Source: Bugulina stolonifera (lineage: Eukaryota > Bryozoa > Gymnolaemata > Cheilostomatida > Bugulidae). From it: a stretch of DNA of 64,000 nucleotides. The stretch covers positions 17,291,429 through 17,355,428 of the forward strand of contig OW285187.1 in NCBI GenBank assembly GCA_935421135.1, in the 5' to 3' direction. Positions 33,592 to 45,901 of this stretch are shown piece after piece. The notes beneath the pieces were generated by a model that did no database searches, was not told where the DNA came from, and saw only the letters and a list, made by a program, of their open reading frames with translations. Every line of letters begins with the position of its first letter. The first letter of the stretch is position 1. The translations under genes were made by a program, and so were the position numbers.

Positions 33592-36500
33592 CTAAAGAGT
33601 AAAGGGTGTGCTACCTGAAGACTGTGAGGACTCTTTGTTCGCTAAAGCTGTAAAGTAGACATACAGTTATTAATTTTGTTACTATTTACTGTGTTCTACG
33701 ATTTAAATCAAAATGACCAAAATTATGATATTCTCATTAAAGGCATTCGTCACTGCACCTGGTTTGCCCATGGGCAGAATTGATTACTATTTTGACCCCT
33801 CAAATTCAGGCTGCCAAACATTAAAAAGCAATAAAATATATGAGGAAGGGGTTATTGCAAGCCCAATACTATCTACAGGGCTAGAAAGTTCAGTTTCCGA
33901 GCTGTCTTTTGATATATTATTCATAACTAGTGGATCATTTGTACAATAACTAATCGTGAAAATAGCCTTATGATGCACGATGCCTACTGATACTAACAGT
34001 TACTAACAGTTACGACTGAGGAAATAGCCTGACGAATGCCTTTAATATTAATATTCAAAAGTAACACCAACATAATGTAATACTCAGTTTCAGTTCTCAT
34101 ACTGTCTACTCTTAATTTGTAAGATTGAAAAATGTAATCCATGGAATCTGTGCTAGACTACATGACTCTATGTGGTCTGATAGACTACCCATTTTTGTGT
34201 AGCTAGTATATCTATGACAGACTACATACATTGTTGTACATACATGTACATGTGTATGTGTATTTAGTAGATTGGATTGGGTACATGGTACAGCTTACCA
34301 TTGAGAAGTTCACGGAACCAGTCTGTCATACCGACATCTGGGTCCTGTTCAATCATTGCCTTTACTTTCTCTCTCAGCTGTTTCTTGCTCACCTAGAGTT
34401 AGAAGTGACCTTGATATTGTTTGATACATATCTATGGACCTAAGACTACATATATGTCAGCTGACTCTTGTGCAGTGACTTCATTTCGCATACAGAGTCT
34501 CTTACTTGAAACTGACCAGCTAAAAGGACAAAAAATCAATTATTCAAGAAATAAACATCCTTTAGCCTAATAAGGTATGATAACTCCAGTAACATAATCA
34601 AAGAGATGGAGCTATAAGTATTCAACCTGCACATGTGTAATATGAACACTGCATACTCAGAGGAAGACAACCATGATAATATTTTCAATGCATGCATTTT
34701 CATTACATTAATCTATTTTCTAATTTACATTGCTTTATGAGTTTAATAAATCAAACTAATTAGGAAAATCCGAAAATCAAACCATTGATACATTTCATCT
34801 TCATGTAAGGTGAGGCAATTCCAAACGATCTAGTTATTTGTGGTTAAATTGGTGGTCTTATATCGCAGCAACAAATATACTTACTTTCCTAGCATTAGCA
34901 GTCACCGGAAATGAATCAAAATACAAAATTCTTGCAGGTCTGTGGGATTCGTCTAACTACAAGTATTTTATGCAGTAAAATGATGAATAAGTTGTATAGG
35001 AAGACTAAGTGAACTGTATCACAGCAATGCCACAATATGTGTATTATATTATTATATATTTGGTTGTTTAGGGATGTGTATACATACCCCATTCTCTTCA
35101 CTAAACTCATAAATTTCTGTCTCACTAGGCTGGTTAGCTCCAGGTGGTAATCTATAAAATACAAGTGTAATGTGGTAATGTAGTGAAACAACAAAGAGTT
35201 ATCTACCCTGTTTACAAAACCACGTAAATGGCGGGCTCTAGTTTGCTAGAAAATGTACATGGATATTATACTTTTATGTTGTGTGCATTTATAGTAAGTA
35301 CAGCATGTATACCTACACATACTACTGCCTGTAGGTACGCTCAATGCTTACGCACTATGACTTACCGTATACAGTAGGTGAGCTCATCTCCAAGTACATC
35401 ATTGCACCCTCCACTTATAACCTGCAATCAAGTTGACAGAATAGAATGTTCTCTGTACACAATGCAATGGTAACTTAACATTCCACGACGGTGACTAAAC
35501 CATAGCTAATCTTACTTTGATGGGTGTGGAACAGATTGATCATAAATGTACTACTAAAATGTACACTGTATATATACACAGTGTCAAGAGTAAATCTAGC
35601 CTAGCATAGCCTACCGAAATGTCCTTAAAACCAGGATATTTGGTTAGTACTTCCTCAATAGGTCCGGGGTAGATAACATCTCCGTAAACTTTAAATCTGA
35701 TGGCGTCTGCAGATCTTCCTTTAATTATGAATGTACCGTCAAGGTACATAACTCCAACATCTCTATAATACATCCATATACATCAACATGAACATGAACT
35801 ATAATTATTGTATTTGGTAATGCCTTCATAGATGTGTAAATAGTATAATATTATACTAACCCCGTTCTGAAGTATCCATCATCTGTAAATGCAGTTCTAG
35901 TTTTATCTGCTTCACCTCTATAATTCTTAAATATACTGTATGTGTTCACTTGGATTTCACCTTCTTCACCAATATTGACAACCTTGTTATTTTCATCCAC
36001 TAGTCTGATCTACAAGTGGTATTGGATGGATCTAAGGATGTAATTCAATATGGTCTAGCTGGGACTGCCTGGGCTATCCACACATGCACATTCAAAAGCT
36101 TAACATGGGTGAGAAACGAAATGACAAGCTCATCTGTGGCCATACACTTCCAGAGAAAATAATTAGATAATGTCATAGGATGCTGACTAATACTTGTATC
36201 ATAAACATATACTACACGAATGAACTCATTGCTTAGTTCACATACAGCATCATCTTATCATTGGAGCTACTGCCCACCTCTATATTTGGTTTGGGGTACA
36301 ATCTTGCCTCCAACATAAGTTCAAGGTCAGCTGGTTCAGTACCGAGTGTGGTGAATGCGATGATGAAGGTTTCACACATGCCATATGCTGTCTACAACAA
36401 AGACCATGGACATGTAGCCTACGGGTATATACGTGTCTACAATTATTATTGCTATTGTCTGACTCTAAAGGAATAGAGTACATGTTTTATGTACATATTT

Positions 36501-39500
36501 TTATTTCACTTCTTTTAGACATTGCTGCAGTTTAGTTAGCATATCTACAATAACTCTACAAGGTGATAATTAGGCTAAACTACATGTATTACTTATCCAT
36601 TTTGAAACTCCAATTTGTGATGTTTTTTCTCCACCTTACCATCTTGAAACGGTCGCTACTGAGTAGTTACATACATTGTACATGTATGTGTGAAGATACA
36701 CATGAGTTTATTGCAGTAGTGGATGATGGCATAATTGCAAGCGCTTTTCTTCCCATGTGTAGTGTATGACTTGTCCTTGTATGATCATCCAATAAAACAC
36801 ACACACATGAGTAGATGAGTTGACATTCAACACCCTTGCATGCACATACATGTACATATGCAGTACACTATGACATACATACGTGCACATACATGTACAT
36901 ATGCAGTACACTATGACATACATATGTGCACATACATGTACATAAGCAGTACACTATGACGTACATACATACATGTACATATGCAGTACACTATGACATA
37001 GAGAGTATAGAATTTGTAATAATATGCAACTTAGAGTAGCAGAGTAAAACTTACAAAAGGAATTCCTTTAAACACTTCCCTCAGGTTCACCTTGAACTGT
37101 CTTGAGACTAACTGAGCACCATTTAGAAATAACTTCATTGGAGGTGTTTCTACCTTGAGGATTTCTATTGTAGAATGAATCAGTTGCTGTACTGTACTGG
37201 GTAAAGCGAGATATTCCACTCTGAAATTTAATTATGTACAATGTATATATATTATATTGTAATGGTTTTTGAGGGTTTGTGTTGTCGTCCTAAGACGACT
37301 CCCGTGTCCAAAATGAAGAGCCTATGAGTGGTGCTAGGTCTTCTCATTACATGAAAGATTAACAGGTACTAGTAGTCAAATAACTCCCAAAGACGACCCA
37401 TATGATCCCGAGTCAATGCTTGTTTATTATACTGAGAAAGAGAGTGATCCGACCTAGTAGGAAATTTGAGTTGCAAGGTCGAATGGAATGGAATGACCTA
37501 TCTACAAAGTGAAAGTCTCTGTATATAAGTATAGATGTGTCTTTATTGAGATTCAAGCATGAGCTGAGACATCAAACATAAAAACAATGTGCTTCATATA
37601 GTATTAGAACTTCCGGAGGAAGTTCCGGTAAAAAGGCCGACGTAGTGTCGTAAAAAGACGGCGTAGTGTCATCCGGAAATTGCACAACAATATGGTGGCC
37701 GGAAGCCTGATGGCCGGCCCAAAATAGGTTGGGTTTAACAAAAGATGCTTAAAATCATCTAGATCATATGCAAAATCAATATCAGGTACTCCTGAGAGGC
37801 CGGACCTCTTTACATGTCATGTAGTCGGGAGGCTGTTCGTGACCATTACAATATTTATTGGGAAGAGTGCTCTCATTCAGTGATCACTAGTAGACAACTT
37901 CTATATCCATGTACTGACTGGTACATGCTTATACATTGTGATGATTTGTGTCAATTACATGATCCTCACTTGCATGTAACAACTATGAATCTATTTGAAT
38001 GATTTTATTCTGTTTCACGGTAGATGCTGTACCTAAAGATGCTAGTATTTGTTGAGTCGTGATTAGATTAGGATTTTAAAATACTGATGGACCCTTGCTA
38101 AAACACACTCTAGCGTATAACATATCCAGTTTGGATGTAGTTTTAAGCAAGGAATTTGTTCTTTGAGTAGTCAGAGACTTGTTTCAAACCCATCAAAATA
38201 ATAGTCCCTGGCTGGGGTTTGAACCTGGGGCCTCTACGGCACCTAATCGCCTAGCACAGTGAACAAAACATGCTACCACTACACTAGCTCAGCTTCACCA
38301 GTGAGCAGTAGACATGCTCTGAGTGAACTGCACACGAGGCACCCCTTTTATTATGGCTACCTTGTGCTTTATAGGATGTTAGGGGGTTTAGCCATTTTTT
38401 ATATAGTCATGCATTTCTAAGAAGGAATTTGGCCCCAGGTTCAAACCCCAGTCAGGGACTGTTATTTTCATGGTTTTGAAACAAGTCTCTGACTGCTCAA
38501 AAAAAAAACAAATTCCTTGCTTAAAAATACATCAGTATATAAAAAAATAGTCAAACCCCCTAAAATATCCAGTTTTGGTAGAGCATATGACTTGTGATGT
38601 GTCCTAGACACTATCAAAACTTTTGGCAGTACAATCAAATTGGCTGCAATATAATATAACACCGGAGAAGACTTACTAGAATAATTATTATGTTTTCCAT
38701 TAGCACATTTGAATTACAGGCTCTCTGGTTAACCCCATCCGTTATTGCGAACAAGACGTGTTGGAATAATTACATGTCATGTAATCTTTTCAACTATTTG
38801 GCAGAAATAAATCATAGATTGCCGTGGTCGTTGTGGTGAGATCTGAAATAACATTTGAGAAATTCAGGGTGGCACAGTTGGTGGCATACATGCACACAAA
38901 CCGAGAGGTTGTGAGTTCAAACCCCCAGCTGTGTCATTTCTGGCAAAGGCCCTCAGCAAGCCTTTAACCCTAGCTGCGCCTGTTCGGATCAGGGCGTATA
39001 AAAATTACAGGAGGTCCCGTGTAGTGTCTACATCAAAAACACGCACGTTAAAGATCCACCTCTGCCCTGATTCGCAAAGAGAAGCCAGATTCTGGCGGGG
39101 TATGTGATCACCTTGGGGTGGCAGGTTGATGTAGTGGTCACTGACCATGCACTCCTGTTGTGGAAGGTGAGCTCTTCCACTCAGAGCCCAGCTCCTGTCG
39201 CTCATACAAGTTTCGAACTTCTGAGGTCCGTTAAATAGGATGGCCAAGTGGCTCGACAGCAACAAAAACAAAACTTACTTATCCGGAGTGAGATGCTCAA
39301 CACATGCCTTCCCAAAGTCCTCAGGGCCATACTCCCCGGCTACATCAGGTGTAAGCAGCACTTTGTTGATTTTACCAGCCAGAACCCATGATATACAGGA
39401 ATAGCTTATCATCTCGTCTATGTTCACATTCATGGTTAAAGTTGTCTGTTTCAAAGAATCATGTTATTATACATGTAATATACTTTAGTGATTAACTCTT

Positions 39501-42500
39501 GTCAGTTGCTTGAAAATATTTCAGTAACTGCCAAATTAAATACTATGAACCATTTAGTGAACATTATCAACAACAACAATGCTGATGTGTGTCGGTGTGT
39601 GTAGACCATGTACCCGTAGGTAATAGTAGAATGTACTACAAGTAACAACTACTTGTATGTGTACATGCATCAGTATTATCTACGAGTTGTTTTGTTGAGA
39701 CAGAGATATTAGTTAAAGTAAAAGATATCTTACCCCAATATTGGTGGCTCTAAGTTGCAACAGTTCATTGGCTAGTCCTCTGTGGGTGTGAGCTATGCAT
39801 TTAGGTTTACCTGTGCTGCCCTAAAGTGATGACAACTCCATAAAATTACGATAGGTACAATTTAGGGGGATGCAACAGTAACAACAGGATTATCCTTACA
39901 TCTGCAGTATGCATGTGCGAATGCAAAATGAATTACAAGTAGGATATAAGTGAAGCATTAGATAAACTGGGAGGAAAGGAATTATTATGTATGTATAAGG
40001 TTTACAGTTTTCTAATTACCGAAGAGAAGAGATGATGCATGACATGTTCAGGTTTAACTTTACTTCTGGCTTCAATGAGTTGTTCATCAGTTACATTCTC
40101 TCCATACTCTCTCAGTTTATCCAAGCTATTTATAAACTTGTGAGTTGGCTTCCTGTCTTTATAGGAGTTGTCATAGAATACATACTTCACATCTGGCAGT
40201 CTGTCAGGTAGAAATAAGATGTACAAGCAGATGAATCTACATCGTATATTAGGCGTAGTTATTGACTATATTGTGTACATAGTAATAATCTAATAAATTA
40301 AGGTCTGAAACTGATTGGTTGATAAGGTGGAGAGATGGAAACCCAAGCTGTGACTTACCAAGTCACAGCTCACTCCTTTTTAATGGTTAAACAAAGTTCT
40401 CGAGTCAGATTTTTACCTGTCATCTAGATCAACTATGAGTCAAGTTACAATTCAATTTCTCTTGTTTAGCTCAAGTTTTTGTTATAGTCAAGTGGCACCA
40501 GAATCTTTTTATTTTAAAGCAAGATGTCAATGGGCATTTTTAGATAATTTGATATAAAAATTCAGGGTCAATTGCAAAATTTGTGTAATTCCGAAAGAAC
40601 ATTTATTAAAACAAAGATGAGCAAGCATTTAAGATCCGAAAGTGCCTTATGCAATAGCCATAGTTAGGCTACATTAAATTACAATTCAGGTTACAAGGTT
40701 TTCTTGTAGCCAAGTATTAAGCCATGATTACTTTTAATTAACACCTAGATGTTACCAGTGAAAATCTTTAAGTTAGTGTGGCATCTCTGTGGTTAACCAC
40801 CAAGAGATGCTGGACTATCAGTCAAATTATTGTCCTTGTGGGTATTGACTGCAAAATGGTCTTTATTATCATGATTCAAATATCTTTATAAGAAATATGA
40901 TCATTAGCTTTAGTATAGCCTACCCATGTAATAGACCCATATTATACACATTTATATAGACATCAACAAATCAAGCATGTGCAAATATACGTAAATGTCA
41001 TACTTTCATATATTATTCACCTTGGGTCCACCCAGTCAAGTCAATGTTCCTAACCATACATTTTCGGTACGGGCCATAAAGGAGAGTTTACATAATCCCA
41101 AAAATGAGCTCCAATTTTGTTTCGATAGGTGTGAAACAAGTTATCAGTCGGAGTTTGTAATTTTAGCAAAGAAACTTTTGATTATTTTGATGAAGCGATA
41201 AAATGAAGATAGTCGGCCTTGGCAGTAAATCAATGAACCCTTCGACCAGTCACCGACAAGGAGAGTATTTATTGAGGAACAGGACTGAGAGTAAAGTGTT
41301 GAATTCTCACACACTTACTGAGCTGACACAGGTGACTCCTGTTGTTCATCAAACATGGTAAGCAGAGCAGTAAATACTTGACCACCATGACCTTCACCTA
41401 CGATCATCACTTTAGACTCCAGCAGAGGAAGGATCCGCGATATCGTGGCTTCCATAGGGCTATAGATGTAGGGGTGCTACAGTGAAGAATGAATAGGAAA
41501 GTATTATCACATACACATTATCAGGGAGCAATAGTGTAACTTACTTCATATACTTAGTATACGTCATGGGTTATGTATCTGAAAACTAGCAATTAACTAA
41601 CTTTGTGATGCTTTTACTTGTTAATAGGTTTGCAGATGTATAATAATAGAGAATTAGGAATTCTTCGCAGCTTTTGGCACCAAAATATAACATACAGTGT
41701 AAATCTACTGTAGATACCAGCACACTGTGTACAGAAAATAGTTTCAGCACAATGTACATGTAAATAGGTGGGAAAGCCTTTTTACACAGTTTCCTCTCGT
41801 TAGGAAACAAATTCCATCTGTATTTTTCATGCAGGCCTACCACAGTTTTACAGTTTGCAGTTAGCAACTAAGTAATAGATATCACTAAAACATTACTCTT
41901 GAATGTCACCAATAACTTGCTCCACATGGTGTCCAGTGTTCTTGCATTGTACAGTAATCATACTTACAGCATATCCAATACCAATGGATGTTGCAGCTGT
42001 AAACAGACACGCAGCTTCTAGACCAGGACAACCTATCACAGTGAGGATATCTTCACCAGGAGTATACCCTAAGGCTATCAACCCCTTGGCATATTCATCT
42101 GCCTGTAATAAGTAACCAATACTGTTGTCCAGGTCTGCGGATAGCAGAGTTACTACTAAACAATATGGTTAGATTTAGAACTTCAATTTTATCTATCTTT
42201 TAAATACACGGCTGCAACCTACTCTATTTAAATTTCTGACGGGAAAATTGCATTAGCCTCAAAACGACTGGCTCCTTGAGTGAAGAGATTCAGGCACTGG
42301 ATGAATGGACACATTTTCAAAGGCAGAAGTGAAAACATGAACTTGTGTGTAACCTATACAGTGTGGAGTCTACCAGACAAACCTTGTGATAGACTTGTGT
42401 TGCTGTCATTCTCTCCATAGTTTCCAAACTCACAAGTTCTCCATTGTTGCCTTCCTTTCTGGCTTTCTCAAACAGCTGGTAGAGTACCAGATCTTCCTGT

Positions 42501-42556
42501 ACTGGGTAGTCTGGGTCATGTGTGTTGAGGTAGCTCTCACTCAGTTTTCCAGACAT
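33592..42556 (-). CDS. AMP-dependent acyl-CoA synthetase-like adenylate-forming enzyme (15 exons)
   Basis: Exons in transcription order: 42556-42383, 42102-41968, 41476-41319, 40200-40020, 39820-39734, 39445-39279, 37220-37055, 36391-36278, 36009-35861, 35762-35615, 35421-35366, 35151-35088, 34956-34885, 34392-34299, 33647-33592. All phases agree, giving 606 residues. The ANL superfamily activates a carboxylate with ATP to an acyl-AMP, then usually transfers it to CoA. The P-loop SSGSTGKPK is at about 215-223, split by an intron, and AYGMCET (A5) is at 358-364. FRTGDVG (A7) is at about 441-447, followed by IKGRSADAIRF with PGPIEEVL (A8). The C-terminal TANARK motif carries the candidate catalytic lysine K557, where many members have TxxGK. 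No signal peptide or C-terminal peroxisomal SKL is seen (it ends PFTL). The substrate cannot be read from the sequence; the variant A8/A10 motifs suggest a diverged subfamily. Confidence 0.9.
33741..34041. mobile_element. TTAA-target MITE, 301 bp
   Basis: The ends AGGCATTCGTCA and TGACGAATGCCT are perfect inverted repeats. TTAA flanks both sides (33737-33740 and 34042-34045). Copy B of the duplication reads straight through the site with TTCA, giving the empty site. A TTAA duplication is the hallmark of piggyBac-type transposition. Internal open frames on both strands are short and noncoding. Confidence 0.9.
36838..36995. repeat. 43-bp tandem repeat in acyl-CoA synthetase intron 7
   Basis: Three full copies and one partial copy of a ~43-bp unit containing GTACATATGCAGTACACTAT then GACATACATAC, between exons 37220-37055 and 36391-36278. 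Confidence 0.88.
37258..37850 (-). mobile_element. solo LTR, family A, in acyl-CoA synthetase intron 6
   Basis: Starts TGTAATGGTT and ends GACCATTACA, flanked by a 4-bp duplication ATAT (37254-37257, 37851-37854). It is related over most of its length to the 743-bp copy at 55931-56673 but has a deletion near its right end. On the minus strand a TATA-like box is followed about 50 nt later by AATAAA, the usual LTR order, so the element is assigned to the minus strand, the same strand as the host gene. Confidence 0.82.
38140..38535. repeat. inverted pair of tRNA-derived SINE copies in acyl-CoA synthetase intron 6
   Basis: Minus-strand copy: A box TAGTGTAGTGG (38286-38276) and B box GGTTCAAACC (38225-38216), then a tail reading to about 38140. 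Plus-strand copy: B box GGTTCAAACC in 38431-38450 and the same tail to about 38535, interrupted by an A10 run, with no A box. The two tails are inverted copies that could pair in the pre-mRNA. Confidence 0.72.
38865..39271 (+). repeat. SINE-like element with pol III-type head, intron 6 of acyl-CoA synthetase
   Basis: A tRNA-like head (GGTGGCACAGTTGGTGGCAT, then GAGTTCAAACCCCC as a B-box variant) leads into a body containing CACGTTAAAGATCCAC, and it ends AACAAAAACAAAA next to exon 6. The body word is of a kind seen in invertebrate SINEs. No flanking duplication was defined. Confidence 0.55.
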
Positions 42557-42647
42557 GGTGAGTTGTCAGTAGTTTGTACAAGTCAGCTGGTGGTTACTTG
42601 GTTTAGCTCAATTATTATTCTGTTGTCTAACTAAAGTGTGTAACTGT

Positions 42648-42696
42648 GAGTACTGAAGACTGTCACATGCTCAGCATGTGACAGTCTTCAGTACTC
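42648..42696. repeat. perfect 49-bp palindrome upstream of acyl-CoA synthetase start
   Basis: Arms of 24 bp (42648-42671 and 42673-42696) are exact reverse complements around a single C at 42672. Each arm contains a TCACATG/CATGTGA E-box-like core. It lies about 90 bp upstream of the start codon, in the likely promoter or 5' UTR. Confidence 0.95.
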
Positions 42697-44900
42697 CTTA
42701 TCTGCTCACACCTCTGTTTACTGTAGATAATAACTTGATCTCTTATGTGACGCCACACAAGTCTTACTCGAGCAAAAAATGAAGATTAAGCTACTTGGAA
42801 CTGTGATAGTAGCAGAGATACGTATGCAAATAACATGGAACTGGGTGTGCAGTCTAACAGTCAGTCCTGTATAGCACAGCTTGGAACTAGATGTGACTTT
42901 CCAAATTCTGAACAATTAGAAACACCTCGTTTACTTCAAATGTGATGTCATTTCTGCATTTTATTTGATCTGCATCAGTTGCACACTTCTCACATGCTGA
43001 CATGCTGTCACAGCTAGCATAGGTTATACCATGTTATCAGATACACTTACCAAAATCAATTCGAGATCAGTTACGAATACTAAGATCTGGCTCCTAGGAA
43101 ACACTGTGACTGAGTGAATATGGTGACTGCTTTGATGTTGTTGGTCAAGATATAGGATATTAATAAAATATTGTTGTTTATACTTGCACCAGCCTGATCA
43201 GCTGATTGTTATACAGTTTGCACAAAAATGGAGTAACAACTAGGATGTCATGGTACATTGGTTTGGTATGGTAAAGCAATTTTGTGTTCGGTGGCAGAAT
43301 GGTGTGGTGCTAGTGAGGGTCTTTAGTAGTCTAGGAGACTATTTATTTTTGGTATATTGAATCAGTGGATTCCGTACTACAACGATAATTTACAAGTTTT
43401 ATTTTTCCTCAATTAGCCAGTTACCAAGTTACCATTGTTTCATCAGTAGTTCAGCACAATCATGCAGTGGGAGATCTGCCTGCCATGAAGCTTTATATTT
43501 TTATTATGCAGATACATGCAACTGCTGAGTAGAATAGAAGTTGCCCTTATCTTTTTTGCACAGTCACAATTACAAGCATGCGTCATGTAGGTGCCACATC
43601 ATGACTTGTATATAACTACGACTTAGTACAAGACCAACAGTACAGTACAGTACGGAACGGTACGGTACAGTATGGTACGGTACGGTGTGGTACAGTACGG
43701 TAAGGTACGGTACGGTACAATACGGTAGGGTACGGTACAGTACAGTACGGTACAGTTATACAGCTCAAACATACCCATTTTATAAACTACAGTACTTTAG
43801 AGAGCTGACAACCACAGCTATTTGTTTTTATTGCAACTCGTGGTATAATTCATAATCATAAGTCTAATGTGTGATATAAAAATATTACAACCAACTACAG
43901 GTTATCAATGCACAGGTTATATCAAGGGCTGGATTAAAACTGACAGTTATAAAAGCATAATTATAAGAGTGTATAGAGGGCTTTTTGGCATTCAAACCTT
44001 CCACAGAAACTGAGTATCATAGGGGTTAAGACCTTGTTCAAAGAGAAATAATTTAGGCTACAAACTGACCTGTATTTTTGAACGACTTCCAAGAGCCCGA
44101 ATAATCCTCTAAGACATCCACTGATGCAGTGCAGTTAGTTAAGAAGAGCAGTAAACTGCTAAGCCAAGGTGCAGCCAATATGGGAGAAGAATTAATTCGT
44201 TAATGGTGTGAACACCTACTCCTATTCTCAAAACATGCTCTTTGATAGATTACGACAATAGAATTATAAAGAAAGACCTTTTGTGTGAAGCTGTTTACTT
44301 TGGACATTTTCGTTTTCATTAAGACACAATGTTTGTAGTACTCGTCCACAGTCCATACTTGTACTGCCCTTGTCTTGTAAAACAATGTATCTCCATTTTG
44401 CATAACTTTACAGTAGAGCCTTAAATGCGTTTCTATTGAGCCACGGGTGTAGAATGTACCAAAAAGTGTGTTCCAGACCAGAATTTTATGCTCTATCACT
44501 CTAGCAAGATTCTGATTTAAAATTAATTTGTGTTAAAAAATTATTATGGATACAGTGCTTTGTCAGATAATCTCAATGCGTGGTTCTCTTAAATGATCGT
44601 CTGATAAAACAATGTATCAGCCATTAACTGTGTTTGGTCAGATATTTGTTGTGTTACTCATTTACAGGAATGCCTGACATAACTGTTATGTATTTTGGAG
44701 CTATGTCCTTTTGTTTCATTATTGTTATAGAGTAGATAACTCTGTGAAACAAGTTTATTTTGACACAGCCGGTTATACTTTACAAATAGAACATTCGTGA
44801 CTAAAGTACGTTAATGGTTGCACGCAATTACATTGTCTGCTAGTTGCACTTCTCAAATATATTCCAAATGGCGACTAGGATGAGATTTTATAAACTCAAC
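42697..44900. other. intergenic DNA with GGTAC-type simple repeat
   Basis: Mostly AT-rich unique sequence upstream of the acyl-CoA synthetase gene. A degenerate 5-bp array (GGTAC/AGTAC units) occupies 43637-43757. A 99-codon open frame at 44200-44499 (-) starts with a non-ATG codon and shows no domain. The right end, from about 44500, may be an old LTR (see the gag fragment that follows). Confidence 0.6.
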
Positions 44901-44981
44901 ATTCATTGGTAACCAGAAGTTAGGTTTTCAGCTCTGTGGTTGTAAGTTGAATTAAACCAGAGATCATCATACATAACAGTT

Positions 44982-45418
44982 ATGGCTACTAGTATGATTG
45001 GAAGTATTGGTGAGTTTTCAACAGACCAGAGCAGTGATTTCCAAGATTACCTAGAAAGGTTTGAGCAGTTCTGTTTAGACAATGATATAGGGGAAGAAGA
45101 TGCTGCAGCTAAGACCAAGAGGAAAGCTATTTCCTTAAGTGTAGTAGGTGCCTCTACATATACAAACTGCTTTAGGCTTTGCTTGCACCAGATAAACCCA
45201 ATGACAACTTCCTAACAGATACTACCACAGTTTTAAAGAATCACCTGTCACCAGCACCGGTAGTTATAGGAGAGCGGTTCAAATTCTATCTACGCAAAAA
45301 AGCAACAGGCGAATCAGTAGGCAACTACATGTATATGAAGGAATTGAGAAGGCTTATTGAGACTTGTAAGTTCGAAGATATCACCGATGTCCGTAAGGAG
45401 GCACTGAGAGATATATTA
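44982..45418 (+). pseudogene. decayed retrotransposon gag fragment
   Basis: Reads a gag-like N-terminus (FQDYLERFEQFCLDNDIGEE, then a KRKAISLSVVGASTY stretch), shifts frame at about 45160, has a TAG at 45173-45175 in the second frame, then continues as LLAPDKPNDNF and FKFYLRKKATGESVGNYMY. This pattern matches Ty3/gypsy-type capsid domains. About 75 bp upstream, CATTCATTGGTAACCAGAAG resembles an LTR end plus primer-binding site. The reading is cut at 45418, where an LTR family A fragment starts. Confidence 0.75.
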
Positions 45419-45516
45419 TAATGGTTTTAGGGGGTTTGTGCTGTCGTCTTAAGATGACTCCCGTGTCCAAAATGAAGAGCCTATGAGTACTGCTAGGTCT
45501 TCTCAAGGAGTAAGAG
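45419..45516. mobile_element. fragment of LTR family A
   Basis: TAATGGTTTTAGGGGGTTTG and the following ~80 bp match the left end of the family A LTRs at 37258 and 55931, then similarity stops at TCTTCTCAAGG. The first two bases of the terminus are missing. It interrupts the gag fragment and supplies that fragment's apparent stop. Confidence 0.78.
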
Positions 45517-45840
45517 AGAGAAGGAGGCTCGTCTATGAGAATTTTGTGTGCGATGTGCTCCTCGGTTTAAAAATATGAGCACATGAGTCGCTGGCATTAA
45601 GCGAGTAGACAACTCTATTGAATCGTGATGCGCTTTTCATTGCTAATAGAAACAGGTATAAAAGCAATGCACATGTGCACGGCTCTGGCGCTTAACACGT
45701 CACAGTTATAGCATCCAATAAAAATCATTTCTATGGAGAGATAAACATTATTGTTTATTGACATAACCTATAGTTTGAGCACTATTTTCATTTAGTGTGG
45801 GCATGTTGTAGGGCCCGCAAACTAGCCTACCAACTAAAAT
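45517..45840 (+). mobile_element. LTR-like fragment of another family
   Basis: A TATAAAAG box at 45657 is followed 60 bp later by AATAAA (45717-45722), the spacing of an LTR R region. A TGGTATCTGAAC word at about 45840 could be a primer-binding site. No second copy was found in the window, so boundaries and family are unknown. Confidence 0.4.
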
Positions 45841-45901
45841 GGTATCTGAACTATACACCATAAATCAAATTAAGTATATGGAGTCCTGATCTTAGAGAAA
45901 T

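Larger units (their letters stand above)
32321..34134. repeat. segmental duplication, copy A (includes last exon of acyl-CoA synthetase)
   Basis: This block aligns by eye, start to end, with 55881-58704. Shared anchors include the ATTACTCATCTGTATTACAC word, the foldback element at 33192-33330 and the terminal exon at 33592-33647. Homology begins at AGTGAACTGACTG (AGTGAATTGACTG in copy B) and ends at AAGATTGAAAAATG. After removing the unique insertion at 33741-34041, its length (about 1.51 kb) equals that of copy B minus its two insertions. Confidence 0.9.

Noticed and set aside
33713..33978. Open frames on both strands beside the acyl-CoA synthetase terminal exon
   Set aside because: They lie almost entirely inside the TTAA MITE and are absent from the empty duplicate copy.
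38216..38286. Possible functional tRNA gene with A and B boxes
   Set aside because: The cloverleaf arms do not form convincingly and a tail repeated nearby shows it is a SINE head.
44200..44499. 99-codon minus-strand frame
   Set aside because: It starts at a non-ATG codon, shows no recognised domain and adjoins retrotransposon remnants; too weak to call.
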